Counted from the stretch's first letter, positions 48,372 through 61,429 are shown. The stretch is 64,000 nt of DNA from Neocallimastix lanati (nom. inval.) (GCA_016946835.1 JACVTC010000045.1:218501-282500), one strand, 5' to 3'. Notes: generated from the letters alone by a model not told the origin. Translations and numbers: made by a program.

Positions 48372-50791
48372 ATGACACCAAGAAGAATTAATCAAGTAAT
48401 CAACGTGGAAGCTACTGACAATCCAAGGAAGATAGTTAATTTCAATTACTCTGAGAATTTCAATAGAGTAATTGAATTAACAACTGAAAATTATCCGAGA
48501 TGGAAAGGAAACATCCTTTATTTATTGACCATAAATGATCTAGTACTTTACGCCACTAAAGAAAAAATTAAGAAATTAAGAAAGAAAGACATCAAAGAGG
48601 ACATATTAAACTACACGGAAGACCAATTTGACAACACATTAGTATATGCTAAAAATACTAATGAAAATGACATTAACAACGATATTACAGCAAAGTGGAT
48701 GATACTTAACACCTTAGGAGAAAAGACTCAAGAAATAGTAAAGGGAAATGGAAAAACAGCTCATCAAGTTTGGAAACTCTTAGAGAAATCATTTACTAAA
48801 TCAAAGGAGTCTAGAAAGTTACAACTAAAGAAAAAACTAAACGAGTTAAAGTTCGAAGAAGAACAAGATATAAATATATTTATGGCAGATCTTCAAAACA
48901 CTGTTGAAGAATTAGAAAAAATAGATGAAGATCTAAGCACCAGCACAAAAGTCGGTATTTTGAATAGGGCGCTACCGGAAAACCTTCGATTCATCAATGT
49001 ATTTCAATACAACAGTGATTGGGAAAAATGTACCGATTATGTAAAAAATGTAATACCACAAATCTTGTTATCCAATCTAACAGAATCAAATTACATTAAA
49101 GAAAACAATAATAAAAATATTTTTTCAGCTGAGAGTACATACAAAAAGAATCAAGAAAAATCAAAACGATACATCAAGAATATCAATAAAAATACAAAAC
49201 GACCAAATATAAAATGCAACTACTGTGGTAAAAGAGGGCATTTCTTTTACAATTGCTTTAAAAGAAAAAGAAACCAATTAAGAAGACGAAGAAATACAAA
49301 TTTTAAAAGAAAAAACAATTATAATAAATCAAATATAAAAAACAAAAAGGTTATAGATAACATTCAAAGAAACAACTATAACGATATATATGCAGAGTGT
49401 TTTTCTCAAGATTACAACACAAATGAATCAAATACTATAGACTTAATAGATAATAAAAATAAATCAACAAAGTCTATTAATAAAGAATTAATCTGTTGGA
49501 CCTTAGATTCAGGAGCTTCAATCAACATCACCAACAGACTAGATAAACTCACAAATATTAAATATTGCAATGAAAAAATATTTTTTGCAAATAATCAATC
49601 GATTATCATTAATAAAGTAGGCACCTTCATAGGATACATTAATGAATACGAATTTACAATCAAAGATGTTTATTACTCACCATTAATCAATAAAAATTTA
49701 ATATCAATTGGAAACTTAATTAAACAAAATTATAAAATTTTATTTAACACCAATCACAACAAATCATTGGCTTCAAAAGATTGACTTGTGAACCATGTAT
49801 ATACTTTATAACAGATAAACATAACAAGATTACATGCCTCATAGCTGTTTATGTGGACGATATACTACTTGCAGGTAACAAAGCAAAAGTAGATCAAATC
49901 AAAAATATGATAAAAAATAAATTCAAAATAAAAGAAATCGGTGAAGTCAATTTCATAATAGGAATAAAATTTGTAAAGCATAAAAACGGTTATTTCTTAA
50001 ATCAAGAAAGATATATAAACGATATAATTATCAAATATGGAATGTCAAGTGCTACTCCTATTCGTAATATAACACCAATTGAAAATGAAGAATTGAGAAA
50101 AGCGAAAATGAATGAAACTACTTATAGAAGCGCTGTTGGAAGCTTATTATACTTAGGTATCTGTACTAGACCCGATATATTATATGCAGTATCCAAAGCG
50201 GCACAAAAATCAAAAGAACCTAACTTGGAAGATTGGGAAAATTTAAAACGAATATTAAAATATTTAAAGGGAACAATAAAATATGGTATTAACATATCAA
50301 GAAACTCAAATGTCAAAGCTTTCGTAGATGCAGACTACGCTGGGGACACAAAATCAAGAAGATCGACTACAGGATTTGTAATTACAATAGGAGATTCACC
50401 TACTTGTTGGTGTTCAAAATTACAGCATTGTGTATCTACTTCCACAGCTGAGGCCGAATATTATAGTCTTAGCGAATGTAGCAAACATTGCATGTGGTAC
50501 ATAAACTTATTGAAGGAATTAAAGTACAACATCAGTGGTATTGAAATCAACATAGACAATAAAGCCACAATCTATAATGCAAAAAACCAATCGATTAATC
50601 CAAGAACAAAGCATATGGACATAAGATTGCACTATGTAAGAGAATTAGTAAAGAGCAATAAAATAATATTGAAATATGTAAAATCTCAAAACAATTTAGC
50701 AGATGGCTTTACGAAATATCTAAACGGATCTTCCATGGATAAATTTAGAAATTCATTATTAACACAGCCAATGGACTTAAAAATTTATTAA
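48372..50791 (+). pseudogene. gag-pol coding region of copy E
   Basis: Starts MTPRRINQVINVEA at 48372. gag and protease are followed by RT and RNase H parts, ending at 50791. Protein similarity to copies B and D is obvious throughout. Broken, with about one large break. Confidence 0.85.
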
Positions 50792-50820
50792 CTTAAGTTT
50801 TTTAAAATAAAAAAAATAAT

Positions 50821-50852
50821 CAATTATAACCTTAAAAAATAGGTTATAATTG
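50821..50852 (+). promoter_or_regulatory. Hairpin abutting the polypurine tract of copy E
   Basis: Perfect 11-bp stem CAATTATAACC/GGTTATAATTG (50821-50831, 50842-50852) with a 10-nt A-rich loop, running straight into the purine tract GTGGGGGAA and the LTR at 50861. Confidence 0.65.
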
Positions 50853-50860
50853 TGGGGGAA

Positions 50861-51129
50861 TGTTAGAGACGAAATCGTTACATACATTTATTTATATTAT
50901 TAATTTATATCAACCAATAATTAATCTCTAAGTAAATTAAATAATATTAACTAAGATATAAAATATGAAATAAATTTAATGTAAAAATATCTCTTAGAAA
51001 AATATATATATCCTCATAATAAAAATTATTAATAAACATTTTATAATATTACTCATAACATAAAATACTTTGTTATATTGTTTTTATTAATACAGTGTTT
51101 GTCTTAGATTTATAAATTTGTTTTTCACA
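50861..51129 (+). repeat. 3' LTR of copy E
   Basis: 269 bp, about three differences from the 5' LTR, all in its first 100 bases. Confidence 0.92.
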
Positions 51130-52269
51130 TTTATTAAAATAATTATTATTTTTATTATAATTATTTATAACACATTTATAATTATAATATTTTATTTTTT
51201 AATTATTATTAATTATTTTAATTATAATTATGATTGTTATTTTTTCTATTATATTAATATTGTATTATTAACTTTAGTATTATTAATATTATTACCAATA
51301 TTAATTTTACAATAATTACTAAAATAATTATTATTAGTATCAATATTTGTATTGTTATTACTAAAAATTGTATTATTATAATTAGTATTAGAAATATTAA
51401 AGTTAATAATCATTCCATTTAAATTTTTTTTCCTATTTTTTATTTAATTTTTTATTTATTAAACAAATTTTATTAAAATTCATCTAATTTAATAAATATT
51501 TTTTTATCTATTAAATCAATGTACATTTTAGGGTAAGTAATAAGTTTATCTATTTTTTTATATTAAATATAATATATTTTTTATATATTTATAATATTAA
51601 ATCAGAAAACGAATAAACTATTTTAAAATAAAATTATTTTATTATTAGAATTATTATTATTATTATTTACATATTTTGACTAAATGTTAAATAAAAAATA
51701 AAATAGAAATAATATTAAACACTAAATAAATCTCAAATTAATTTGTATCATTCTTAATTTTAAATGGTATTAGTAATATAATAAAATTATCATTATAAGA
51801 AATAATAATAGTATATGAATTAATATTTATACCTGTTTAAATAGTGTAAAGCTAAAATAAGGAAAAAATAAAGAATAAAATAAAAAAGGTAAAATTGGAA
51901 TTAAATAAAAATAATATAAATTTCTTATATATACAAGTATTATATAAAACATTTATAAGAATATATATATATTTCTAATATTCTTCAATAGTTTATATGA
52001 TATTGAGAATTTGCTACCTTTTTTTGTTTTAAAATTAAATAAAAATAAAATTAAAAAAATTAAAAATAAAAAAAAATAAAATAAAGAATTATTTAAAAAA
52101 TATAATTAAAAATTAAAGAAATATTTTATTTTTTAGGTTAATTTTCTTTTCATTATATTAATTATAATTAAAATGTACTACCCACAAATCTTTGAACTTC
52201 TGTCATTTAATACTTAAGCATTCCTAAAGTAAATCATTGGAACATTACTTCTTACAATATTCATATATT

Positions 52270-52413
52270 TCAAAATATCATACATCTAATTTTTCTTGGT
52301 ATACAATCCCAATTTTCAACAGCACATTCTCTAATTGAAAATTCAGATTGAGTTGGTTTTGATTTAGAAGTAGAGGTAGTAGTTGTAGTAATTGTCTTAG
52401 TAGTTGGATGTGT
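52270..52413 (-). pseudogene. Relic of a secreted protein: Thr/Ser linker plus Cys segment
   Basis: On the minus strand one frame reads HPTTKTITTTTTSTSKSK, then IRECAVENWDCIPRKIRC and a stop. A Thr/Ser linker joined to a small cysteine segment is common in secreted enzymes of gut fungi, but I cannot assign the cysteine part. Stops lie just upstream, so it is a remnant. Confidence 0.35.
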
Positions 52414-53768
52414 CTAAGAATATCTGGAAATAATTATTAGAAGTGCTTCAGAAGATTTATAAGTAAAAGTTGTAAGAGCCTTGGATGATTTGGAAGAAAA
52501 ATTGAAAGTGTTTTAGAAGACCTAAAATTGGAGACTATTAAAATCATAGAAATAAAAACAAATTCCTAATATGAAATATTTTAGAATTAATATCAATAAT
52601 TTTACTTTAGAATATTAAAGTAATATTTTAAATTAAAAAGATTTAACTGAATTTCTTTTTAATTTTTTTTTATATTTAAATAACTATATATTAGTTCAAC
52701 TTGTTTTAGAATTCTTTTTTTTTTATTTGTTAGTTTTATGGTTTTAAATTCAATTTAAAATAATGAAAATAAAAAAAAATATAAATATAATTAATTCATT
52801 CTTATATTTTTTCTGTAATTTAAAAAAAAAATTATTATGTTTCACAATAATATTTTTTTAAATAAAATAATAAATATATTTATAAAATATTAATTTTATT
52901 TTAAATGATACATGAACTTTATATTATTTATTTTTTATTTAGAGATAGGAAACAAAAAAAAAATTAAATATTTATTGAGTTAATTTAAATCATTTCGGTA
53001 AGTTAAATTCTATATGTTAGAAATATTAAAATTATTTATTTTATTATTATTATTATTATTATTATATTTTTTTTTTAAATAATTAATATATAATTAATTT
53101 TAAATGATTTATTTTATTAAGTAATTGCTATTTCCATTTCTTTTTTGTTTGATTTTTTAATTTTATTTTTTTTAATTAAATGACAATACAAAAAAATACT
53201 TTTACATATTTTAAGGAAATTTATATAGTATAATTGATTTAATTTTCTTATTATACATATTGATATCTAAATAAATATTTATTTTAATATTTAGAGTTTA
53301 ATTTAACCCAAATTCTTATTTAAGAAAAAGAATAAACAGTAGTAGATTAGTAAGTTTTTTATTTAAAAAAATATTAAATTTATATTTTTGAATAATACTT
53401 TAATTTATTTATATTTCTAAATAGTTTTATTCACACAATAATTTCTATATATTTAATATAAAAAATACTTGTCATATTACCCTTTCTATGGAAAATCAGA
53501 TTTATAATAAAAATATATGTTTCATATATTTAAAATAAATACATCTTATATAAAATTTCTTATTTAATTTACGTAATATTAAAATATTTAAATAATTTTT
53601 ATGACTTTAATTTAATTTAAAAAGCCATATAAGATATATTCATTTATGTTTTATTATTTTGGAAATATAAGTAATAGTAAAAAATATTTTCTTTTCTATT
53701 TTGATTATTGTAAAATTAGTACATGTAGTTGAAGCGAAAATTTCCTAATGTGAAAAATTAATTAAACA

Positions 53769-53901
53769 TAAAATGTAACCTACATACTTTTACAATCAAA
53801 AAAAAAAAATAAAGATAAATAAAATTAAATATTGAACATTATATATGAAATGTTATAATAAAAATATATCTAATTTTCTCAATATTTTTTGGTGTTTAGT
53901 A
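53769..53901 (+). repeat. Partial B-family LTR
   Basis: Matches the 3' half of the B/C LTR, from the AAAATGTAACC segment to the GGTGTTTA end, with scattered differences. There is no internal sequence beside it. Confidence 0.65.
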
Positions 53902-54249
53902 GTATTTCTATAATTTATTTATTTTACTTGTATGAATAAATTTTCTTTTAATATTGATATAAAAAAAAATTAATTTTAATAGTTTTTATTTAAATTTACA
54001 TAAAAAATAAAAAATATAATTACAATAAATGTAAATAATAAATAAATTTTATAATAAAAAAATTTAATTATTTTTTTTAAATTTTTTTTATTCATTTATT
54101 CATTAAATGAATAATTTTTTTTATCAAAAGACACAGAATTAATAATAATAAAAATATTATTTATACAATTTAAATTGACTTATTCACTATATTATTTTCA
54201 CTATTACTAATTTAACTTTCATTATTTTTACTATCAATATAATCATTCG

Positions 54250-54412
54250 AAATTTAAGGAGAAGATAGTATTTAGAAGATCAATATTCCAATCGAGGATT
54301 ACTATTTTCTCCATAACGACAAGGACACTATTCTCGGCAATTGTCTTTAATCAGACTGTTAGCTTTGGCAACATGATTATTGAATTTATATCTATATCTT
54401 CCATTGAAAATT
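54250..54412 (-). pseudogene. Exon relic resembling DUF229 exon 2
   Basis: The minus strand has ATGGAAGATATA, then, a few codons on, a CATGTTGCCAAAG segment. Exon 2 of the DUF229 gene at 43.4 kb has the same 12 bases followed by CATCGCGCCAAAG. The translation NGRYRYKFNNHVAKANSLI and then CPCRYGENSNP contains an in-frame stop. It lies just downstream of the acyltransferase gene on the same strand. I read it as a remnant of a second DUF229-type gene; similarity past HVAK is weak. Confidence 0.4.
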
Positions 54413-54729
54413 TTTTTTGAAAATTTACATTGAATGTTTATAAGAATTAATTTAAAATAATATTTATAATGTTATCTTATTTTTGAATAAATTTAATAAA
54501 TTTTTATAATTTTTATTTTTATTTTTCATTTTATTTCATTTTATTTATTTTTAATTTTTAATTACTCATTTTTTAATACATATCTAAATAAATTTTAACT
54601 CTGTATAAAAATTATTATAAAAAATAAAATTAAAAATTTTGTAAAATAGTTCTAATTCTAATAAATTGACTTTTAATTATATTATATTATAAATTATAAA
54701 TTAATAAATAAGGGCAATAGTGGAACAAA

Positions 54730-56103
54730 TTAAGTTATATGTCTAAATAGAGGTATTTTTCTCATGAAGTAAATCACCAAAAAACTGACAATAAATACAA
54801 TCATCGTTTGAATTGGAATGAAATACAATGGATTATAAGTGTTTGCATTTAATCCCTTTAAACTTAAATATTTAGCTATGCTAAAATGAGATAGATATAT
54901 TCCAAATGAACAATCCGATAATGTCATTACTATCTTTACAAACCACTTTTGTTTTAATAATGGTCTAATCCATTTTGTTACCTCATATTTAAAAAAAATA
55001 AAACCTCCAATAGATGTCATAGCTACATTAAAGGCATAATAATTATAAAAAATTCTTATTTCATTTTTCCTTCCTCGATTTTGTAGAATATGTAATTTTG
55101 GAGTCATAATTAATCCCACAAAGCCGACAAGATAAGATAGGTATAAATACCTTTTTTTTTTAATGGTATACCATGTAGATACATAACCAAAAAGATAATA
55201 AACAGTAAAGCTACCTACTAATTCCATTCTTAAAGAAGATATAAAATTCGTAAAAACTTCAACATTTTTAAATTTGTAAATATCTCTTAACACCGAGCTG
55301 AGAGTGGGAAATAGTTGACACATAATAGAAGAAGCAATTATCATATATACTGTTGCGGCTCGATCCCTAGCAATGGCTCTATAAATTGGGGTTAACATGT
55401 ATAATCCCATTACAAAATTTAAATACCACATATGTTCTCTTCCTTGTATGAAATCATTAATTGTCTTTTTTGGATTTTCTTTAATGAATTTCAGGCTTAT
55501 ATCATTGTACAAAAAACGTTTAAATACAATTGCATGGAATAATCCCCAAAAGATAAAACTTTTAAAAATTCTCCAAACATATTTGGTATATATTTTTCTG
55601 TAACTCATTTTTTTTTTAGGATTTAAAAAAAACATACCACTTATTATAACAAAATAGGGTACACAGGCTCTAGATAATCCACGGTAGGTTGTATGTACAT
55701 ACCAATTTTTTGAGTGAAATGGAATTCTGCAAAAAAACCAACTACAATGAGTCCAATTAACTAAAAAGCATGCATATATTCTAAGACAATCTACCCATAG
55801 CACTCTTTCAGGTTTCTTATTAATATCTTTTCTATTTTTTAATGAAACACTTTCTTGTATTGATATATTCATTGGTATATTTTCTTTATTTATTTCTGTT
55901 GTACTGAATGAATTTTTAATCGTTGATTCATATATCTCTTTACTGTCAAAATCTTGAAATGCTCCTTTCCTCAATTTTAAAATGTTTTTACTTACTGAAT
56001 CTTTAAAACATTCATTTTTTGTATCTAATGACGCTTCATTTTCTGAATCTTTGTTATCTTTTAGGATTAACAAAGGCTCTAACACATTCATTGAATCATC
56101 CAT
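54730..56103 (-). CDS. Membrane acyltransferase-3 family protein
   Basis: 457 residues, no intron. A hydrophilic N-terminal tail of about 98 residues precedes the membrane part. RVLWVDCLRIYACFLVNWTH starts the acyltransferase-3 domain; the usual catalytic His lies in this first helix (NWTH). GREHMWYLNFVMGLYMLTP near 219-237 is the family's typical HLWYL-type segment. Around ten membrane helices follow, with SDCSFGIYLSH near 405 matching the conserved C-terminal S-x-G-x-Y-L-x-H. The family moves acetyl or other acyl groups across a membrane onto sugars; the closest resemblance by eye is to bacterial WecH/YiaH-like O-acetyltransferases. The long N-terminal tail is unusual for bacterial members. 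The start at 56103 is the first ATG, with AT-rich DNA before it. Lack of introns and bacterial likeness suggest horizontal transfer. The acceptor is unknown. Confidence 0.85.
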   Translation of the reverse strand: MDDSMNVLEPLLILKDNKDSENEASLDTKNECFKDSVSKNILKLRKGAFQDFDSKEIYESTIKNSFSTTEINKENIPMNISIQESVSLKNRKDINKKPERVLWVDCLRIYACFLVNWTHCSWFFCRIPFHSKNWYVHTTYRGLSRACVPYFVIISGMFFLNPKKKMSYRKIYTKYVWRIFKSFIFWGLFHAIVFKRFLYNDISLKFIKENPKKTINDFIQGREHMWYLNFVMGLYMLTPIYRAIARDRAATVYMIIASSIMCQLFPTLSSVLRDIYKFKNVEVFTNFISSLRMELVGSFTVYYLFGYVSTWYTIKKKRYLYLSYLVGFVGLIMTPKLHILQNRGRKNEIRIFYNYYAFNVAMTSIGGFIFFKYEVTKWIRPLLKQKWFVKIVMTLSDCSFGIYLSHFSIAKYLSLKGLNANTYNPLYFIPIQTMIVFIVSFLVIYFMRKIPLFRHIT

Positions 56104-59100
56104 TTTTTAAAATATTTCATATTTTTTAGTTTTTTATATAATAATTATTTTCTTTTATTATGTTATATTTTAAATTTAAAAATAAATATATTTTAAATAT
56201 TTATACTTATATTTTAAAAATTTCGTAAAAATTTTAAAATATTTTTGAAATAGCAATGTCAAATTCATTTTTTTAAAAATAATTTAAAAGGTTAATGTTT
56301 ATTATTTATAGCCAAATTTACATATTTTGGTAAATAATTATATACATAAAAAAATAATTAATTAATATTATTACATATTAATAATTAAGATTAATATATA
56401 AAAACAAAATATTGATAATAAATTATTTTTTTTAACTTTTTTTTTTATTAATAATATACTATAGTAAATTAAAATAATTTATTTATCCATAAAAATATTG
56501 TAATAAAACAAAAAGTAAAAAATAATAATTTTATTTAATTTTGTTTTTTTTAAACTATTAATTTATTTTAAAATTATTAATTAAAAAAAAAAAAAAATTA
56601 TTAAAAAAATAATTAAATTTTAAATAAAATTTTAGTTTGAATAATATTACTTGATTATGTTTATTTTATTAGATTTTTATATTTTTTTCAATTTCAAAGT
56701 AAATTTATTCCTGTAAATTTAATTTTTTATTATATATATGTAATTCAATATATATAATATAGTTTTTTTTTTATATACATTTTAGTAATAATTTTGTTTA
56801 AGAATATTGTTCGGAAATTTATATTCATTTTCCTTTAGTAATTTTTCATGACTAAAAATTAAAAAGGTTATCATTTTAATTTATTTCGTAAGAATAATAA
56901 ATTTGAGTAATATTAAAATATAATGTAAAGCGAAAATACATTTGGTCATAAATGTAATATATCAAAATTTAAAATTATCATTTTGGATATTGTTATACTA
57001 AATTGAGATATTTAAAAAATGGTTTTTATATTATTTATCTATAAAATAGTTTCTTTTTAAAAGTTTTAAATTGCAAAATGATATCTTCAATACGTTTTAA
57101 AAAATATTCCACTATTCCCATATTTTTATAAACCTTGAAATAATATTATAATATAAGTCTGTAAGGATATTATTATAATTATATTTATTATTAATATCTA
57201 AAACTTCTAATAAATTATACAAAATAAATCTCTAAAAAAATCTTAGATTTAGTAAAGAATTAAATCTATTGTTCCTTTTTTTAATTTTTACTTAATTTCG
57301 TTATCTTAATAAAAGTTTTATCTCCATTTCAATAAATATATAATACTATTATTATTATTATTATGATATTTTATAATAAAAATATATTATTTATTATTAT
57401 TATTATAATATATAATAAATATTTATCTTAAATTTTTGTGTTTAAAATTTTTTTTTTAACAGCTTTGAACCCAAGATTTTGTTAATAACAATCATTTATT
57501 TTCAACTAATTTATTATTACTATTTTAATTTTTTAATGTAACTAAATATTTTCAACTTAAATTTTTTTTTTCAAATTAGAATTTCAACTTAGGAATATTT
57601 TCAAAATAAAAAATTATTTTAATAAAATTTAATAAATTCAATTTATATTTTTTTTTATACTAAGAAAGAGTATTTCTGACATATGTTTTATTTTAATCAA
57701 TTTAATAATTTTCTTGGATAGAATTATATATTATAAAATCATATTGTTTTTTTAATTATTGTATTAGTTTTTCTTATTTTTATTAGTAGTTTTGTTGTAT
57801 TGTCTTATATTTGTAAAAGATAATAATACTATTATTGTAATTTATTTCACCGTATAAAATTTTATGAAATATTACATCATAAGAAATACCAATAAGATTT
57901 TTGTTGAATATTCATTTTTTTTTATGAAATACTAAAAATAAAAATAATTAAAAGAATTTGTAAGAAATGAAGTTATATATAGAACAAAATTATCATATCT
58001 GTATATATTAACTTAATAAACATTAATTTTAATAGTAATACATAAAATAAATTAATATTTCTTGGATGTTATATAAAATTATAATTTAAAATAGATATCA
58101 TTTTTCAATTTTAACCAGCTTTTACTAAATGTCATAAAACTTAATTAAATATATTATAAAGTATATTTCAATATTTAATAGTTCGGTCTGTTTCTTTATT
58201 TCTTAAAGAAAATATATCAGTTAAATATTATGTTAAAGCTAAGTTGAATTTTTTTATACATGTATATAATAATAATAATAATAAATAATTATTTTTTTTA
58301 AATTTTTATTTTATGAAATCTATATTTGAGAATAATTCATAAATATAAAACATGACATATAAATGCATATTGAGAAAAATAATGTAGTATTTTCATAAAA
58401 TATATATTTATAATTTTTGTATTGATATTAAATTAAAAAATAATAAAATAAAAGCAACAAAAAAAAATGAAAATAGCAATTAGTTAATAAAATAAATTAT
58501 TTGAAATTAATTATAAATTAATTATTTAAAAAAATGAAAAAGATAAAACTAAAATAAGTTTTAATAATGGACAACTAATAAAAAATTAACATGAAAAACG
58601 ATGTTCAATAATTTTAAAATAAAAAATAAAAAAATTTGTAAATAATATTTAACAAGCAATAATAAGTTGAAAAAAAATATTACATTAAAAAAGATAAAAT
58701 TAAAAATAATACTTAATACTTTTAAAAAAAATAAACAAGTGTAATTATTTAATGAATAGATCAAAGTCAGAATTAATTCTACTTTAAAATGAAATAAAAT
58801 CTATTTCACATTTTGATATATATATGAAAAATTTAATTAAGTAATTAAAATTTATTATTTAATTAGCTTTTTGTACTATTTATAGTAAGTAATTCAATAC
58901 TATTTTAAAATTTATTTAAATAAATATTTTGTTTAATTAAATGAATTCATTAAATATTTTTATATTGTTTTTTTAATACTTTTTTTTATCTATATTAATT
59001 TATTAAAGAATATTTTATTTATACAAATTAATATTTAAAAAAAGTATAACTATTATTAAAAAAAAATTAGAATGATTAAATTATACAAAGAATAAAGTTA

Positions 59101-59482
59101 AATGAGTAATAATATAGTATTTCAACTTTAATATTTATAATTCATGGATTATGTTTAAATATTTCTATGTAAAATTAATGATTATTTCTTCTTAATATTT
59201 TTATATAAAAGTATAATTCCTTTCTTATGTATTAAGATTGAATTAATTAAAATTTATTTCAAATACTCTCACAATTAGTAAATTATAATTAATTTATTTG
59301 TAAAAATAATTTTTAAAGTTTTATTCAGCAAAAAAAAAAAAAATTAGATTCTATTAAGATATTAAAAAAAAAACAATTATTATAATTTACAATTATTATT
59401 AATAAAATAATATATTCGTAAAATATATTTTTAAATTTATGAATTTTCCTTTACTTTTTTAAATTAAATCATAAGAGAAAAT
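56104..59482. other. AT-rich intergenic spacer
   Basis: More than 3 kb of A/T-dominated sequence with short TTA/ATT runs. I see no exon, element end or RNA gene. Short frames here have the Asn/Lys/Ile/Phe composition expected by chance. Confidence 0.55.
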
Positions 59483-61429
59483 ATGGTTGATTTTAAATAT
59501 TTATGGTAAGTTATTTCTATTTAATAATTAATTATTTAATAAAATTATATAGTTATTTATATGAACTATTTTAATAATTTAATATTATTTAATAAAATTA
59601 ATTATTAGTCTTTCTTTTATAGTAGGATTTTTGATACGAGTTAATGGAGAGGGATTAGAAAACCGAGATATTGGAGATGGTTAATATTATAATACGGAAA
59701 AACTTTATAATTAATTTAATATTAGACTAATAGATTTTTTTAATGATTATATATATTCTTGATAGCATGCTCATTTAAAAATAATGGAACAAGTTGCGTT
59801 GATGGCTATTATTTATTGAATAAAGAAAAAGAAATAATTCATACTAAGACTGAAGGAGTACGATTAATTTATTATGATTCGAAAACAAATTCATTAAATG
59901 AAATAGATAATATAGGTATCTATATTAATTCATGGAATAATAATACCTATATTCAATGTTATATATACCAGAATGAATTTGTATACTTAGTCACAAAAAA
60001 ATTGACATTAACAGAAGGTAATGATGAAAATACTGTTCAATTTTATATTAATAATGAAGAACCATATCTTTATCTTGGAAAGAATGGAGAATCGAAAACT
60101 TTTGAGTTCCTTCAATTGAATTCTAATATAACGATTTCGAGCAATTTTTTAATTAGAAATTCAATTAAAAATATATTTAGTTTCGACAATTCAATTGATT
60201 ATTATGCTATCAGACATTCGGATTTATACTCCATTCAATTTAATGATACAGTTAAGGGTAAAATGAAAAATAAATTCATCTTACTATTTATATAAATGAT
60301 AAAATTCTAAATTTTAAAGTTAACCTTATTTATTTATTCTTTTAACATTTTAAATATAAAATAAAATATATTAATATATATAAAAATATATAAAAATATA
60401 TTATAATGAAAAAATAATCAAATAGAAATAGAAAAAGAAACATGTGTTGATACAAACGATCTTATGATAAATAAAAAGGAAAATTTCTGTAGTTATGAAA
60501 TTTTAGGAAGATATTATCCATATGAAAATGGTCTTTGTAATCAAGAACCTTATGAAGCTGATCCCACTCAAATTACAGGTAATGATTATATTATGTCATA
60601 TAGAAAAATATTTTATTAAAAAAATATTTAAGTTATACAAAATAAACCTTGCATATAACAATTTTCATTTCAATAAATAATTATTATTAGAGTTAATTAA
60701 ATAATAATAACAAAAATATTTTACTATTTTTTAATAATCATTTCATTTTTAAATAATAAATTTTATTAAATATTTATAATTATTAATAATTATATTTTGC
60801 TAATTTTTTATATGATAATTAATAATTAAAATACAGACTTACATTCTGAAAAATGTCATTTGTCTGATTCACAAAGTGATTGTACAGTCATAAGTTGTAA
60901 GTATTTGATAAATAAAAAAAAATATATATATTTCTCTTATTAAAATTTCATATTTTTTTATTAATATTAATGAACTTTTTTCTTTTAATAAATTATATAT
61001 AAAAAATATACTTTTTAAAAAAAAGGTGATACAAAGTATGCTTCAAATCAATTTGTCACAAGTTCGGGTGAAATTATATCTAATGATGAGGAAACTGGTT
61101 TCCTTATTTCCTATGATGTAGCACGCACTAACTGTATCGTAATAAAAACAAATTTACAAGGTTATTATATAAATTTGGATAAGACTTCTTCTTTTTCTTA
61201 TCCATTAATTTTATGTAATACTACAGGTTGTAAATTGGCAAAAGCTGCAGCCACTATTGAAAATCCTTTAGTCTATTATTTAAGTGCTGAAATGAATATT
61301 ATTAAATGTATTCTTGGTAATGAAGGAACATTTTGCAGTATTGAAGACACCACGAAAGAAGTTTATACTAATGAAGATACCTCACAATTATATTATATTC
61401 TATTCAATTCAGAATCTTTACTTGGATGA
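59483..61429 (+). CDS. Small scaffoldin-like secreted protein, 6 exons
   Basis: Exons 59483-59505, 59609-59679, 59766-60257, 60426-60578, 60837-60896, 61026-61429, all with GT...AG borders and matching phases. Exons 1-2 make a signal peptide (MVDFKYLCLSFIVGFLIRVN). Modules: DGYYLLN near the mature N-terminus, GIYIN, GRYYPYENGLC, GYYINLD and VYYLSAE, with cysteine pairs such as LCNTTGCK. This is the same plan as the scaffoldin-like genes at 0.2 and 4.2 kb, and no frame problem is visible in the reconstructed product of about 400 residues. It ends at a TGA after LYYILFNSESLLG without an anchor, and is short for the family. It could be a small secreted member, or a 5' part whose later exons are lost. 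A gap of about 900 bases without coding sequence follows. Confidence 0.7.

Larger units (their letters stand above)
47121..51129 (+). mobile_element. Ty1/copia retrotransposon copy E
   Basis: 4009 bp between two 269-bp LTRs (TGTTAGAGACG...TTTTTCACA) that differ at about three bases, so it is young. Parts seen: primer-binding site, leader hairpin array, gag with zinc knuckle (near 49.2 kb), protease (LDSGASINIT near 49.5 kb), RT palm (YVDDILL), RNase H (STAEAEYY, LADGFTK), hairpin, purine tract. It is shorter than D and broken, with about one large break. The five bases outside each LTR (AAAAG and TTTAT) do not match, unlike B and D. Confidence 0.9.
51130..54240. other. AT-rich spacer with two relics
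   Basis: Holds a decayed Thr/Ser-linker exon (52270-52413, minus) and part of a B-family LTR (53769-53901). Otherwise A/T-rich with TTA/TAA runs; no gene seen. Confidence 0.5.
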
